64,000 nt of DNA, taken from Ustilago trichophora (Eukaryota; Basidiomycota; Ustilaginomycetes; Ustilaginales; Ustilaginaceae). Numbering within the stretch: position 1 is the first letter of the stretch; the number at the start of each line of letters is the position of its first letter. The translations under genes were made by a program, and so were the position numbers. Under the pieces are notes generated by a model. It was not told where the DNA came from. It did no database searches and worked only from the letters and a program-made list of their open reading frames with translations. The DNA is taken from the NCBI GenBank assembly GCA_900323505.1, contig OOIN01000010.1, forward strand, positions 1-64,000, read 5' to 3'. Positions 32,139 through 42,584 of this stretch are shown piece after piece.

Positions 32139-35100
32139 ATGGTTGCCCTTGCTCTCCCTCGACGCCAGAAGGAGTCGGGATCTGGCAACACGACGCCCTC
32201 GTCCGAGATGCCGCCCCCTCTTGTAGCAGCTCACGCTGCTTCCTTCAGCGGTCGACCTTCGCCCGAGCTTGGACATCAACAGGACGCCGTCCCTGACGCA
32301 GAGCGCATCAAGCCCAAGCGCTCCTCTAGCTTTGGCCGTGGTCTCGGCCAGCTGGCTTCTCTGACTTCTGGCAAGCCTAAGGCCGTCGACCTCATGTCCT
32401 TTGGTCGGAACAAGTCCGGCGCTTCCACCCCGCAGTCGCCCGTCTCTCAGTCTGCTGGCGACAACGTTGCAGCTGCCGCTGCTGTCCTGGCCAATGGAGG
32501 CGCTCCTCTGATGGGTCCTCCTTCCACTCCGGATCCTTCTCATCTCACCCACTTCTCCCTCCTTCTCAGCGACCTTGTCAACAAGGCGTTTGTTCCTTGT
32601 ACCGCCGGAAGTGCCCCTGCTGCCAACACCACCTCGGTTGCGTCCAACGTCGCTGCCGCTGCCAAAGGTGCCACCACGCCCAAGATCAATCAGGTCACCT
32701 ATGAGGGCAAGCACCTCCCCGACAAGGCCAAGATCATCGAGATCGCTCAGACTGTCGTGGGTGAGCTTCGCTATGCCGAGGCTGTTGACGCCTACCTCTT
32801 GCGCGCCGTCTCCCGTCAGATCCTCAAGGCCCTCACCCTCTTTGCTGCTCGCGTCGATTCGCTGCTCGTCTCCCCCACCAAGGATCATGGTGCGGTCCGC
32901 ATCCCCACCAATGCCAAGGAGGGTTTGCATCTCCCCGCCGCCATGGAGTTTAACCTCGGCCTGGTGACGCTTATGTGGATCGTGGAGGACAGCCTCGAAC
33001 GATGCATCGAAGGTGATCGCGACGCGCACGGAGAGCTTATCGCCGATGAGAACGGCGCCGTTCACGACGGTATGCCGCACTTCGTTTCCGAGATCCTCAC
33101 TCCTGTTCGCAAGAGGATGGAGGGCACTATTCTGCACATCATCCAGCCCATCCTCGTCCAGACCAAGCAGTCTATTGCCCGTTGCATCTCGAGCGCTGTG
33201 CCTACTCCTTTTGTCAGCCCCATTACCCTCTCGCCGGCTACAACCTCTGGCAGTGCCACCGCTGCGGCTGGTGTTGCCGACAGTGGCGCGGCTTCTCCTC
33301 CCTTGACTGCGGGGACTGCTGCAGCTGTATCCGGAGCCACTCCCGGCAATGTCTCGCCCCCCCTCCGCCTCGCCGAGGCGGGTCCTGGTTCGGCTTGGCT
33401 GCGTGAGCTTGATGGTCGTCTCGAAGGGGCTCGCAGGCTGCTGTTGCCTCGTATCGAGGAGCGTTGCGGACAAGACGGTGAGGGCTGGTTCATCTCGGTG
33501 GCAATCCATGTCATCTGGAAAGGCCTCCTGATCCTCACCTCCCGCGCCGTTTCTTTGCCCAGCAATGCAGCTTCCGAGCTCCTGACCGGAAGCAATGCTG
33601 CCAGCACCTCGGCATTCGATCGACTCATGGGCGAAGTCAACCAGAAGCGCAGCCCTTCGCCCGCCCAGCTTGCCCAGGCTCTCAAGGCTGTCGGTGTAGG
33701 CTCTGCTCGCAGCAAGAGTCGAGGCAACGATCCTTTTACCCATGCTTCCGACTCGGGCCGCCAGAGCCCTTCGCACCACTGCACGGCTTCGGGTCTTAGT
33801 TCGATTGTGCCCCTATCGCTGGTCCGTGCCCGTCTTTGTGCACACCAGCTTGCCGAGCTGCAGACCTTCGAGAAGCTCATGCTCCGTTTCTGCGACGGCT
33901 TCCTACGAAAACCAGGCACTCAATCTAAGAAGACGGGTAAAGACGCCAAGCGTTCCCGCTTTGCCCTCTTTTCGTCGGGCGGCGGCTTGAGTAGTGCCAA
34001 CCAGCCCAGCATCGATCTGTCCGCTTATGATCCGGATGAGGAAGACGAGCTGGCGCGTGCTGCCCTTGCTGAAGCCATGCATGCGCTGCGCAGCACCATC
34101 ATTGTGCTTCAATCGTTGGAACGGGAGCCGGCTACCATCTGCGCTGGTCTTGAGCACTTAAAGAGTCTGGATGGTGCTCAAGATGGAGCGGATGGTGCCT
34201 TCAACACAGCCGCTTCAGCTGTCCTGGGCACTGAAGCAGCTAAAGCGCTCGATGCGATCCCCAACTTGCTGCTGTTGCAAATCCTGTACAACCGTCTTCC
34301 CATGGGCCCCGGTCGTCTCGAGCTGCCTTCTCCTCCGGCGCTCTTTGGCTACACGTGGACCGATTACGAAAAGGCCATTGCTGGTTTTGCAGGTGGCGAA
34401 CAGTGGGCGCAAGCCGTGGCGCTGCGCTACAAGCCTGAGATTGAAAAGGCTTGGCAGGCTACCGCTGCTCGACGGGACGAGAAGCTGGCTACGCTGGAAC
34501 GCAAGGCGGCAGCTGGCGCCAAGGCTGGATTGGCTGGCGCCACCCGTTCTGTATCAGGCAGTTCGGCGAGGGCCGGATCTGCCCTTGCCCGCGGTGGATC
34601 GCTGCACTCGGAAGACGAGGATGACGACGAGGATGATGCACCTGAAGCCATGTCTCAGTCCGTTCCTGAGCTCAAGAAGCCTAACAACAACGAAGGCGGC
34701 AGGAGCAGTGACGAACAGCTCGGTGGCAGCGGTGGTGAAGGCGCTGCTGGAGCCTCCCGCGGCCGCCCTTCTCCCGGCCATTCGCCGAGACGCAGCTCGA
34801 CGCTTGCCCATCCTGCAATGGCTGAGGCTACTTCTGCAGCCACAACTACTGCTACTGCTCCACGTTTTTGGCGCCGTAGCACCTCGAACGGACGTACCGG
34901 CTTCCACCTCTCCTTCTCCGGACTTCGCGCTCAATCGCCTCGCGCGGAGTTGACAACTACGCCTCCAAGCACCACAGCACACGCCGCTGACCCACTCGCA
35001 TCTGCACCGGCCTCTGCTTCTGCTTCAGCAACCGCCCTGGTCACCTCCCCCCAACCCACAACAGCCGAAGCCCTCCCTTCACCACCTCGATCCTCCGCTG

Positions 35101-35240
35101 GCCTCCCTGCCACGGACGGAGAAGCCGATGAGAGGTTGAGGATCCAGCTCGAAGCCAAGGTAGAGAAACGCTCCCTGTGCGTCTTTGCTAAGGCCTTGAC
35201 CTATGCTGGTCGTGGTCAGGTACAAATCGATTTGCCCTAG
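32139..35240 (+). CDS. Uncharacterised 1033-residue protein
   Basis: Not recognised. The frame is open from ATG 32139 to TAG at 35238-35240; an in-frame TAA at 32106 supports this start. Residues 1-140 are Ser/Pro/Ala-rich. A largely helical part follows, with long hydrophobic-amphipathic segments such as AMEFNLGLVTLMWIVEDSL (about 269-287) and ISVAIHVIWKGLLILTSRAV (about 452-471). A second structured part lies at about 545-795. An acidic run (EDEDDDEDDAPE, about 826-837) and a low-complexity Ser/Ala/Thr/Pro tail complete it. No signal peptide or clear membrane segment. The layout suggests a cytosolic scaffold or regulator with a folded centre, but no family can be named. No frame break. Confidence 0.85.
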   Translation: MVALALPRRQKESGSGNTTPSSEMPPPLVAAHAASFSGRPSPELGHQQDAVPDAERIKPKRSSSFGRGLGQLASLTSGKPKAVDLMSFGRNKSGASTPQSPVSQSAGDNVAAAAAVLANGGAPLMGPPSTPDPSHLTHFSLLLSDLVNKAFVPCTAGSAPAANTTSVASNVAAAAKGATTPKINQVTYEGKHLPDKAKIIEIAQTVVGELRYAEAVDAYLLRAVSRQILKALTLFAARVDSLLVSPTKDHGAVRIPTNAKEGLHLPAAMEFNLGLVTLMWIVEDSLERCIEGDRDAHGELIADENGAVHDGMPHFVSEILTPVRKRMEGTILHIIQPILVQTKQSIARCISSAVPTPFVSPITLSPATTSGSATAAAGVADSGAASPPLTAGTAAAVSGATPGNVSPPLRLAEAGPGSAWLRELDGRLEGARRLLLPRIEERCGQDGEGWFISVAIHVIWKGLLILTSRAVSLPSNAASELLTGSNAASTSAFDRLMGEVNQKRSPSPAQLAQALKAVGVGSARSKSRGNDPFTHASDSGRQSPSHHCTASGLSSIVPLSLVRARLCAHQLAELQTFEKLMLRFCDGFLRKPGTQSKKTGKDAKRSRFALFSSGGGLSSANQPSIDLSAYDPDEEDELARAALAEAMHALRSTIIVLQSLEREPATICAGLEHLKSLDGAQDGADGAFNTAASAVLGTEAAKALDAIPNLLLLQILYNRLPMGPGRLELPSPPALFGYTWTDYEKAIAGFAGGEQWAQAVALRYKPEIEKAWQATAARRDEKLATLERKAAAGAKAGLAGATRSVSGSSARAGSALARGGSLHSEDEDDDEDDAPEAMSQSVPELKKPNNNEGGRSSDEQLGGSGGEGAAGASRGRPSPGHSPRRSSTLAHPAMAEATSAATTTATAPRFWRRSTSNGRTGFHLSFSGLRAQSPRAELTTTPPSTTAHAADPLASAPASASASATALVTSPQPTTAEALPSPPRSSAGLPATDGEADERLRIQLEAKVEKRSLCVFAKALTYAGRGQVQIDLP

Positions 35241-35809
35241 ACTAGACCACCCCGATCCGCTCCATGCCGAGCTCAGATTCGGCTCTTATTTCCGAGCAAA
35301 CATCTTTGTTGTCTCGTTTTAATGATTTTTACTAGCCACAATTCTGTCACCTGATATCGCAATAGAAGGACTAGATTTATTAAAGATCCAGTCAGTGGAA
35401 GCAACTCGAGGGTCTCGAGATGGTCCAGTGCTTTGGTATTGTTTTTCCTTTTTTTTCTCTGGATTGGTGTTTGATTGCTTGTGTAAACACTCGTATTCAA
35501 AAAATTTGAGGGCGAACGAAGCGAGAGGCTGAGGCTGAGGCCGAGATCCGAATCCAAAATTTTCCTCGCACCCTTGCCGAAACCCCAACTCTCGAACCTT
35601 TGATTCATGATTCCCAGCTCTTGTCTCGAACACCACCTTCTACCCTCTTCGCTCGTTTGGTCAGACGCTACTTCTGCAAACAACACAAGCTATACTGACA
35701 CCTTGTCACGGCGCCTTAGCAACACGGCCGACTGATATCAACGCATAGGACGACTTCGAGCAACTCTCACCTTAACCAGAATCGACATAACCCAAAAAGA
35801 ATCTTCAAA
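35241..35809. promoter_or_regulatory. 3' flank of the 1033-residue gene and IMP3 promoter
   Basis: 569 bases without a supported gene. A T-rich tract lies at about 35440-35458. The last 100 bases are the IMP3 leader. Confidence 0.45.
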
Positions 35810-36474
35810 ATGAGGCAGCTCAAGTTTCACGAGCAGAAGCTGCTCAAGAAGTGAGTATCAATGCTATTGATGCACTGTATGACTCAGTATCGCGCTTCCG
35901 AATAGATCAGTGACCTCAACTTTTCTTTCTTCCCTTTCTTTCCTACTGATGCTGATGATGGTGTAGGCATGACTTCCTCGACTGGAAGCAAGATAACAAC
36001 ATGCGCGAGATCAAAGTTATGCGACGATATCACATTCAAGATCGCGATGACTATCACAAGTACAACAAGCTTGTCGGCAAACTTCGACACCTTGCGCTGC
36101 GACTTTCCACTCTGCCAGTTGCCGATCCATTCCGAGGGAAACACGAACAGGGCATGCTTGCCAAACTGTACGATATGGGACTGCTCGACACGGGTGCCAA
36201 GATGTCGGATATTACTAATAAGCTCAACGTCTCTGCATTCTGCCGAAGGAGGTTACCGGTTGTTATGGTCCGATTAAAGATGTCTGAAACCGTCGGGCAA
36301 GCGGTCAAATACGTAGAGCAGGGTCACGTCAGAGTCGGGCCGGACACAATCAGTGACCCGGCATTCATGGTGACTAGGAACATGGAAGACTTTGTTACAT
36401 GGGTGGATACGAGTAAGATCAAGAGGACCATCGCTAGGTACAATGACGAGTTGGACGACTTTGATTTGCTCTGA
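35810..36474 (+). CDS. IMP3: U3 snoRNP protein IMP3
   Basis: S4-like protein of the SSU processome that helps U3 snoRNA pair with pre-rRNA. Two exons: 35810-35850 (41 bases, [14 protein letters not shown] with the last codon split) and 35967-36474, joined by a 116-base intron 35851-35966 (GTGAGT...GTAG). The spliced protein is 182 residues, matching the 183 of yeast. [14 protein letters not shown]3-specific [28 protein letters not shown] (start of the S4 RNA-binding domain) and the C-terminal [19 protein letters not shown] are all present. The first exon is so short that it is easy to miss, and the remaining frame without it begins at a false internal ATG (36001). Confidence 0.95.
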
Positions 36475-37190
36475 ACGGCTAGGCTTCACCTCCTGGTTCG
36501 TGCCGATCAGGAATGCTCCTTTTCTTGGTCTTGCCATTCCCAACCGCTTCCGACTCACTCTCAAATTGTATTTGTAATGTTCGCATGGCATATCACGGTT
36601 ACTAGTTCGCTTCACGTCTTCGTGTGTCTTTCCGACCGTCCCTCGCTCTAGAAAAGGGATCAAGACGCTGACCAACTTGATAGAGAGCGTAAGCCCTTCC
36701 GTGAGACCAGTGCTGTTGCAGTTGGTTAGTTGATTTTGTGCTGAGTGCTCATACATTCACTGCTTTTCTGTGGCAAGCCAAGCTGTAATTAGGCATAGAT
36801 CGCAAAAGGAAGGCGAGAAAAAGATTATTTTTTATTAATGTTTATTAATCTTTTTTAGCTGGGGGCTGAGTATGTGAAAGACGGTGATCGCAACGCACTC
36901 AGGCAGTGTGTACAGAGGCGCGTCGCACAATTACGCACTTCTGAAGCGTCTTTGCCATTATTCTCTCTGACTGTCAAACTCCACTTTCTGGCGCGCACGC
37001 TGCACAACAGCACACACCGCACCAGCCACTTCAAAAAACAGACTACTCAGCACGAAACCCTAAGTACACATCGGCACAAGCACAAACTTCCCTCCTTCCT
37101 TCTCTGCTTCTTCCTACACTTGCACCACTTCCGTCTTACTTTACATCAGTACGTCAGACGCATACTCCCCGTCTGAGCTAAAAGAAAAGC
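36475..37190. promoter_or_regulatory. IMP3 3' flank / UBP6 promoter
   Basis: 716 bases without a supported gene. An AT-rich inverted repeat lies at 36818-36855 and a C/A-rich leader stretch precedes UBP6. Confidence 0.45.
36818..36855. repeat. AT-rich inverted repeat
   Basis: Arms AAAAAGATTA (36818-36827) and TAATCTTTTT (36846-36855) are perfect reverse complements with an 18-base AT-rich loop. The loop end also has a direct repeat TTTATTAAT. It could form a hairpin, or serve as a 3' end signal for IMP3. Confidence 0.6.
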
Positions 37191-38915
37191 ATGGCAAAGA
37201 TGGCTTCCACAATTCCCATCAAAGTCAAGCACAATGGCAAGCTTCACGACATCAATCTTGACACTGCCCAGCCCGCTACTGCCTTCAAGCAGGCCATTTA
37301 CGAAAAGACCGGCGTCCCCTCGGACCGTATGAAGGTCATGGTGAAAGGTGGAATGCTCAAGGATGACCACGACTTGACCAAGATTGGCGCACGGCCCGGT
37401 CAAACATTTATGGTCATCGGAACGGCAGGTGAGCTGCCCAAGGCGCCAACTGGCCCAATCACGTTCATCGAAGATATGACCGACTCGGAATTGGCACTAG
37501 CGACCAAGAGCAGTGTTGGCTTGACAAACCTTGGCAACACTTGCTATCTCAATTCGACACTCCAGGTATTGAGGGCGATTCCGGAGCTGCAGACTGCGCT
37601 GGGTCAATTTGATGGGAATTTGGGCGGCGCTGATGGAGAGAGAAACTTGACCGCTGCGTTGAGAGATCTCTACAAGAACCTGTCGCAGACTACAGAACCT
37701 TTCCCTCCCTTTGCCTTCTTGACGATCCTCAGACAAGTCGCACCTCAATTTGCCGAAAAGGCGCGCGATGGACACAGCTTTGCCCAGCAGGACGCCGAAG
37801 AGGTGTGGGTTCGCATCATCCAGGCGCTCCAGAACAGCCTCAACGGCCTTTCTCCTGAAGCAGCTGCCGATTCATCCCGCAGATTCGTCGAGCAGTACCT
37901 CACCGGTCACATGGTCATCAAGCGTTCGACTGCGGAAGCACCTGAAGAACCCGCCTCCTTCTCCAAGGACCCCTTCTCCATCCTCCAATGCAACATTTCT
38001 TCCACCACCAACGAAATGTCTTCGGGAATCCTTGACTCGCTCAACCAGCAGATCGAAAAGACTTCCTCCTCTCTTAACCGAACCGCTGTCTACGATGAGA
38101 CTTCTCGCATTGACCGACTCCCCGCCTACCTTGCCACACACTTTGTGCGCTTCTACTGGCGCAGGGACATCAACAAGAAGACCAAGATCATGCGCAAGGT
38201 CAAGTTCCCCTATGTGCTCGATGCCACCCCCTTCCTCACCGACGAGCTCAAGGAAAAGACGAAGGAGACCAACTTGGCCATCAAGAAGATTGAAAAAGAT
38301 CGCGATGAGCGTGCCAAGATCCGCAAGCGGGCCAAAGCGAGAAAGATTGCAGAGGAGAAAGCCGCAAAAGAGGCTGCCAAGACCGGTGGTGATGTTGCGA
38401 TGACTGACGCCACTGCTTCCTCCACCACCGCCGCTGAGGGAGCTGCCACGGAAGGCCTCAAAGATGGAGAGGCCGCAGAGCCAGCACAGAACCTTGGCGT
38501 TGCCTTGTCAGAAGAAGAAGAGCTTGCCCAGCGTGCCAAAGAACGCGATTCTATCGCATCTACCATCCACCCCGACCTTGCCGCTGATGTCGGCTGCAAC
38601 CCCTCCGCGCTGTACGAACTCGTTGGCGTGGTGACTCACAAGGGTGCAGCTGCCGATGCAGGTCACTACATCTCATGGGTGCGAAAGGATCTCGACGAGC
38701 AAACTGAGGCCAACGTCGAAGCCAACGCAACGGAATTGGGTAAAGGAAAGGCTAAGGAAGGCGAGAAGCTCGACAAGACCGAGGCCGATGAGGAGTGGTA
38801 TAAGTTTGACGATGACAAGGTCAGCGTTGTCGGCAGGGACAAGATCACGGCCCTTGATGGCGGTGGTGAAGATAGCGTGGCTTACATCTTACTGTATAGG
38901 AGTAAGAAGTTGTAA
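37191..38915 (+). CDS. UBP6: Ubiquitin carboxyl-terminal hydrolase 6 (UBP6 / USP14)
   Basis: Deubiquitinase of the USP family bound to the 26S proteasome, where it trims ubiquitin chains and slows degradation. One open frame of 574 residues. Residues 5-80 are a ubiquitin-like domain that docks on the proteasome base. The Cys box GLTNLGNTCYLNSTLQ has the catalytic Cys at residue 118, and the His box DAGHYISWVRKD has His at 492. Two ATGs three codons apart (37191, 37200) are both possible starts. A Lys/Ala/Glu-rich insert at about 365-450 interrupts the catalytic domain, longer than in yeast. No intron or frame break. Confidence 0.95.
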   Translation: MAKMASTIPIKVKHNGKLHDINLDTAQPATAFKQAIYEKTGVPSDRMKVMVKGGMLKDDHDLTKIGARPGQTFMVIGTAGELPKAPTGPITFIEDMTDSELALATKSSVGLTNLGNTCYLNSTLQVLRAIPELQTALGQFDGNLGGADGERNLTAALRDLYKNLSQTTEPFPPFAFLTILRQVAPQFAEKARDGHSFAQQDAEEVWVRIIQALQNSLNGLSPEAAADSSRRFVEQYLTGHMVIKRSTAEAPEEPASFSKDPFSILQCNISSTTNEMSSGILDSLNQQIEKTSSSLNRTAVYDETSRIDRLPAYLATHFVRFYWRRDINKKTKIMRKVKFPYVLDATPFLTDELKEKTKETNLAIKKIEKDRDERAKIRKRAKARKIAEEKAAKEAAKTGGDVAMTDATASSTTAAEGAATEGLKDGEAAEPAQNLGVALSEEEELAQRAKERDSIASTIHPDLAADVGCNPSALYELVGVVTHKGAAADAGHYISWVRKDLDEQTEANVEANATELGKGKAKEGEKLDKTEADEEWYKFDDDKVSVVGRDKITALDGGGEDSVAYILLYRSKKL

Positions 38916-39239
38916 ATTGGCTGTTGAAGTGGCAGCGTGAAAAAGGTAGAATAAATTATATTTGAACGTTGTCAAGTGTGATGCTCTAGTTTGTGTGATG
39001 CGTTTCAGTGGGGGTTATGTGCGAGGTTTACACGAGGAGCATGTACAGCGAGCGAGAGAGAGAGAGAGAGAGAGGAGGAGGAGAGACTTTGCGGTCTCGG
39101 AATCTTTGGCAGAGAAAATCACAGTCGGCAGTCACAAAGGTTGACAGATTCACGGTAAAATCGTCCATTACGGGTAACCAACAACACAAACCTAACCAAC
39201 TGTAATACCTGTAATACAAATTCCAACTCACTCCTCGCT
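38916..39239. other. Convergent region, UBP6 / syntaxin, with GA repeat
   Basis: 324 bases between two convergent stops. It holds a GA microsatellite at 39054-39074. No gene is seen. Confidence 0.5.
39054..39074. repeat. GA microsatellite
   Basis: Uninterrupted alternating G/A run of 21 bases in the convergent 3' region. Confidence 0.9.
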
Positions 39240-40178
39240 CTAATTTAGCACGGCCAAAAGCACTATCGCAACCACGAATCCAACTACGAGCAATAGACAT
39301 ATACATCTCCTTCCCGCTCTCCTCTGATATTCGTGAGCCACCACCAACTCTCGATCCGCCCCGGCTGTATTCTCGGCAATCGAATTAATGTTGAACTCGA
39401 TATTGTCAATCATACCACCTTGTTCCTGAACAATGTTTCCCAGATCGCGGAAGATTTCATTTAATTCCTGAACCCCAGATTCGATCTCGCGAATTTCAGC
39501 TTCACGACTGGTGATAAGGGATTCTTGATATTCCAAATCTGCCTGTGTAGGACCTTCGGGAAGGAGATCTAGAGCTTCTGCTTGCTGCAATCCAGGTTCG
39601 TTTGCCGATGTGCTGGAGGTGGTGGATTCTTCCGTCTCGATGAGGAGCTGTTGAGAGTTGCGTGATTTCAACATGGCTCTTTCTTTCTGTTTGTCCGCTT
39701 CGAGCTTTGCCCGAGTCTTAGCTACGGCGTCCTTTTGGACACGTTGGAACTGCATTGCTGCAGACTGGAAATCGCGTTGCAACTTGGCTTGTGTCAACTT
39801 TGCTCCACCACTCGCGGGCCCCAGAGGGAAGGTGGACAGTTGTTTGATGTCTGTCGTTGCATCTTTGACCAAGTCACGGGTGGTTTCGATCAAATCGTTG
39901 ATGCGTTTCCCCCAATCCTGGGCTGCCGCTTTCGTGTTTGAGGAAGAAGAGGAGGAGGAGGAGGAGGAGGAAAGGGTGAGAAGCTTTTGAATGGCGGTCA
40001 CGTTAGAGTTGATCTTGAAGATCTGGATTCCTATCTTGGAGGTGAGTTTCTCGAATGCTGGTGGTAAGGTGGGGTTGACTTCGTCACGGTAGAGAGGGAG
40101 GGGCGTTTTGCGTGATCCTCCGCCAGAGCCACCGCCGCCGGAGGAGGCCGAACCCCTTTCGAGATCGTTGAATGACAT
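39240..40178 (-). CDS. Qa-SNARE (syntaxin), PEP12/Syntaxin-7 type
   Basis: Target-membrane SNARE for fusion at endosome or vacuole. One open frame of 312 residues. N-terminus is Gly/Ser-rich, followed by a three-helix regulatory domain (about 38-170) interrupted by a run of 11 Ser encoded by a GGA-type repeat (complement of 39945-39970). The SNARE motif (about 228-285) contains IFRDLGNIVQEQGGMIDNIE with the zero-layer Gln, and IEFNINSIAENTAGADREL. A single C-terminal membrane anchor (CICLLLVVGFVVAIVLLAVLN) ends the protein, as expected for a tail-anchored SNARE. Closest to Pep12 by reading, but no symbol is fixed because Vam3/Syn7 members are hard to separate by eye. Confidence 0.9.
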   Translation of the reverse strand: MSFNDLERGSASSGGGGSGGGSRKTPLPLYRDEVNPTLPPAFEKLTSKIGIQIFKINSNVTAIQKLLTLSSSSSSSSSSSNTKAAAQDWGKRINDLIETTRDLVKDATTDIKQLSTFPLGPASGGAKLTQAKLQRDFQSAAMQFQRVQKDAVAKTRAKLEADKQKERAMLKSRNSQQLLIETEESTTSSTSANEPGLQQAEALDLLPEGPTQADLEYQESLITSREAEIREIESGVQELNEIFRDLGNIVQEQGGMIDNIEFNINSIAENTAGADRELVVAHEYQRRAGRRCICLLLVVGFVVAIVLLAVLN

Positions 40179-40829
40179 TGTGAGTGTGGTCCAGGCTCTG
40201 TAATACGCTGATGGCTGGCTGCTATGCTAGAGAGCGGTTGGAAGGTATTGTTGGATGCGGATGATACGACCAATTGTAGGTCAAGCAACGGTTGAGCAAC
40301 AAGAAGGCAGTGCCAAGGGACAGGCTGCCAGTCGACGGTGCAGTTCTACCAGATATTAGAAGCGCCGATCGTTCTCGTATGTCGTAGGGATCTTGAAGAG
40401 ATGAGGCCGACTGCACCGATGGATGGCGCAGGTGATGAAATATAGTGATGGTAATAGAGGATGGTAACAGATGATGGATGCAGAGCGTTAAGCAACGACC
40501 AAGCCTTGAACATGACCTTTTGGGGCGCTCGTGCCCCTGTTGAATGACGCATCTGCCCAAGCCCAGCCGCGCTCGTGCTGTGCTGTGCTGGGCCGACCCT
40601 GAATTCAACCCCCGCTTTGAACTTCAATTCAAACTCTAACATTTCAGCTGGAAATCAGGCCAGCCTTTTTCCGAGTTCCGTGTACGCTTGATAAATTTTA
40701 GGCTCAATTCTATTCTGCTGCAACTTTTTACAATTATTCTTCCTGTGGACAGCCCAGCAGATACAACGTTCCTCGACCAACACCATCTCTACTCCTCAAC
40801 ACTGCACACTCACCTTTGAGGCGCTAACG
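40179..40829. promoter_or_regulatory. Divergent promoter region, syntaxin / WDR89-like
   Basis: 651 bases between divergent starts. No protein-like frame on either strand. Confidence 0.5.
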
Positions 40830-42302
40830 ATGGAAGATCACGACCTCACCCTCTCAGGAGCTGCGCGAGCTCCTCCTCTCGCATCGAGCTCCACCGTACA
40901 CCGAGCCAAAGAGCCTTTCCACGTACAAGTTATTCCCCCTCACGCCCAACCTAACACCACCTCTCCTGCATACGTCACCCACCTGCTCTCTCTCTCGACT
41001 TCCTATGGCACACCCACCCTGCTAGCTATTGCCGACGATAGCACCCTCACTCTGATTGACAAGTCCAGCGGTGTCGTTGCCGAGTCTCAACGTGCCTTTG
41101 CAGATGCCCGAATCACTCAGGCGAAACCTCTGGGGGGAAGCGGTTCGGGAAGCTTTGTGGCAAGTGTATCCAATGGTACGGTTGCTTGTTGGGATACAAG
41201 AGCTGGGCTGGGAAAGCCAGTCTGGATCCTTCAGGGGCAGAGCAAGGCTCCATATCTCTGTGTGGAGCCCAACCCGAGTGATGCGAATACGGTAGTGGCG
41301 GGTACGGAGCAGTATGGTCATGGAGATAGCGATATCGACATTTGGGACATCAGAGCATCGGCAGCACCAAGCAGCAAGTACAATGAGGTGCATTCGGACG
41401 ACGTGACTGTGCTGCAGTATCATCCAGACCACGTCAACCACGGCGGAATCTTGCTCAGTGGATCAACGGATGGACTCGTCAGTGCGATCGATACCACCAT
41501 CGCTGAAGAGGACGACGCTGTGATTTCAGTCGGTAACACCGGTAATTCGGTCGCCAAAGCTGGTTGGATCCCCTTCTCCTCCTCTTCTTCTTCCACTTAC
41601 AAATCAGCCGGATCCATGGATACCACCATGGACAGTAGCGAAGCATCCGATCTCTCTCAAACCGAGACCGAGTCTCGTCGACGGAACCTCGGCCTCGTTT
41701 ACGCCATTGGTGACATGCAAACCCTCTCTCTCTTTGACGGAGACAAATTCGACCCTCTCATCCCAACCACAGATGTCCGCAGTTCCTCATCCCTCCGTCC
41801 ACCCTGGTCCACCGATTACGTTATCGACGCCTTTCCCTCCCTCCCTTCCTTCCCCAACCCCCCTTCCTCCAACTCCACCCAAGAAACACTCACATTGTTT
41901 GTCGGGAAATCCGAAGGAGCTTTTGCCACCCTTACAATCCCCACTTCTCAACAAGGCAACACCACTCCACAGAAAAGTTGGGGTTTGCGTGCAGTATTCC
42001 CAGAACAAGGAGACGGAACTTTCTACGGTCATGCGGATATTGTCAGGAGTGTAGAATGGGATCCCGCCACAAATACCCTTTATACAGGTGGCGAAGATGG
42101 CAATTTGTGCTTTTGGAAGTTTGACGACATCAACAATGGCAATGGGCAGATGCAAAGTTCAGGATCCATCGCATTGAACTCTTTGCCAGCTTCAACAGGT
42201 TACAGCGGTGGAGCAGAGGGTGCCAGCAGAGCAGGTGCAAGGTATGGCGCTGGTAGTGGTGCTCAGACGGCCAGGTCGCAGAGATATACGCCTTACAAGT
42301 GA
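40830..42302 (+). CDS. WD40-repeat protein, WDR89 type
   Basis: A single open frame of 490 residues with WD40 blades, probably one seven-bladed propeller acting as a protein-binding platform. Visible blades include VACWDTRAGLG, DIDIWDIRAS, GILLSGSTDGLVSAID and the late YTGGEDGNLCFWKFDD. A Ser/Thr-rich insert (about 245-290) splits two blades. The order and spacing resemble WDR89, a poorly studied nuclear protein. Cellular role is not established from sequence. The C-terminus is Gly/Ser/Ala-rich and basic. No intron or frame break. Convergent with the DUF4112 gene 282 bases away. Confidence 0.85.
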   Translation: MEDHDLTLSGAARAPPLASSSTVHRAKEPFHVQVIPPHAQPNTTSPAYVTHLLSLSTSYGTPTLLAIADDSTLTLIDKSSGVVAESQRAFADARITQAKPLGGSGSGSFVASVSNGTVACWDTRAGLGKPVWILQGQSKAPYLCVEPNPSDANTVVAGTEQYGHGDSDIDIWDIRASAAPSSKYNEVHSDDVTVLQYHPDHVNHGGILLSGSTDGLVSAIDTTIAEEDDAVISVGNTGNSVAKAGWIPFSSSSSSTYKSAGSMDTTMDSSEASDLSQTETESRRRNLGLVYAIGDMQTLSLFDGDKFDPLIPTTDVRSSSSLRPPWSTDYVIDAFPSLPSFPNPPSSNSTQETLTLFVGKSEGAFATLTIPTSQQGNTTPQKSWGLRAVFPEQGDGTFYGHADIVRSVEWDPATNTLYTGGEDGNLCFWKFDDINNGNGQMQSSGSIALNSLPASTGYSGGAEGASRAGARYGAGSGAQTARSQRYTPYK

Positions 42303-42584
42303 AATCCTTGGCTGATAGAATCGTGCATACATGACCAATTTCACACCACATACAGAGCATACCGGTTCAAGCAGGACTGTGAGATTAACGAGCGATTGTG
42401 CGACTGCGGTGCGAAAATATGACAGAGATGGCAACAATAGAGTTGCGTTTGGTGTATTATTTACAGTGTTTGGGTATGGGGACTTGAAAGGCAGAGATTC
42501 GATGGTGTGTTCCTGCTCGGGACTGTGAGTCGATGCAGTCCTTGTTGATTCTTGCGTGAGTTATGTCTTGGAGGCTTCAAAAGG

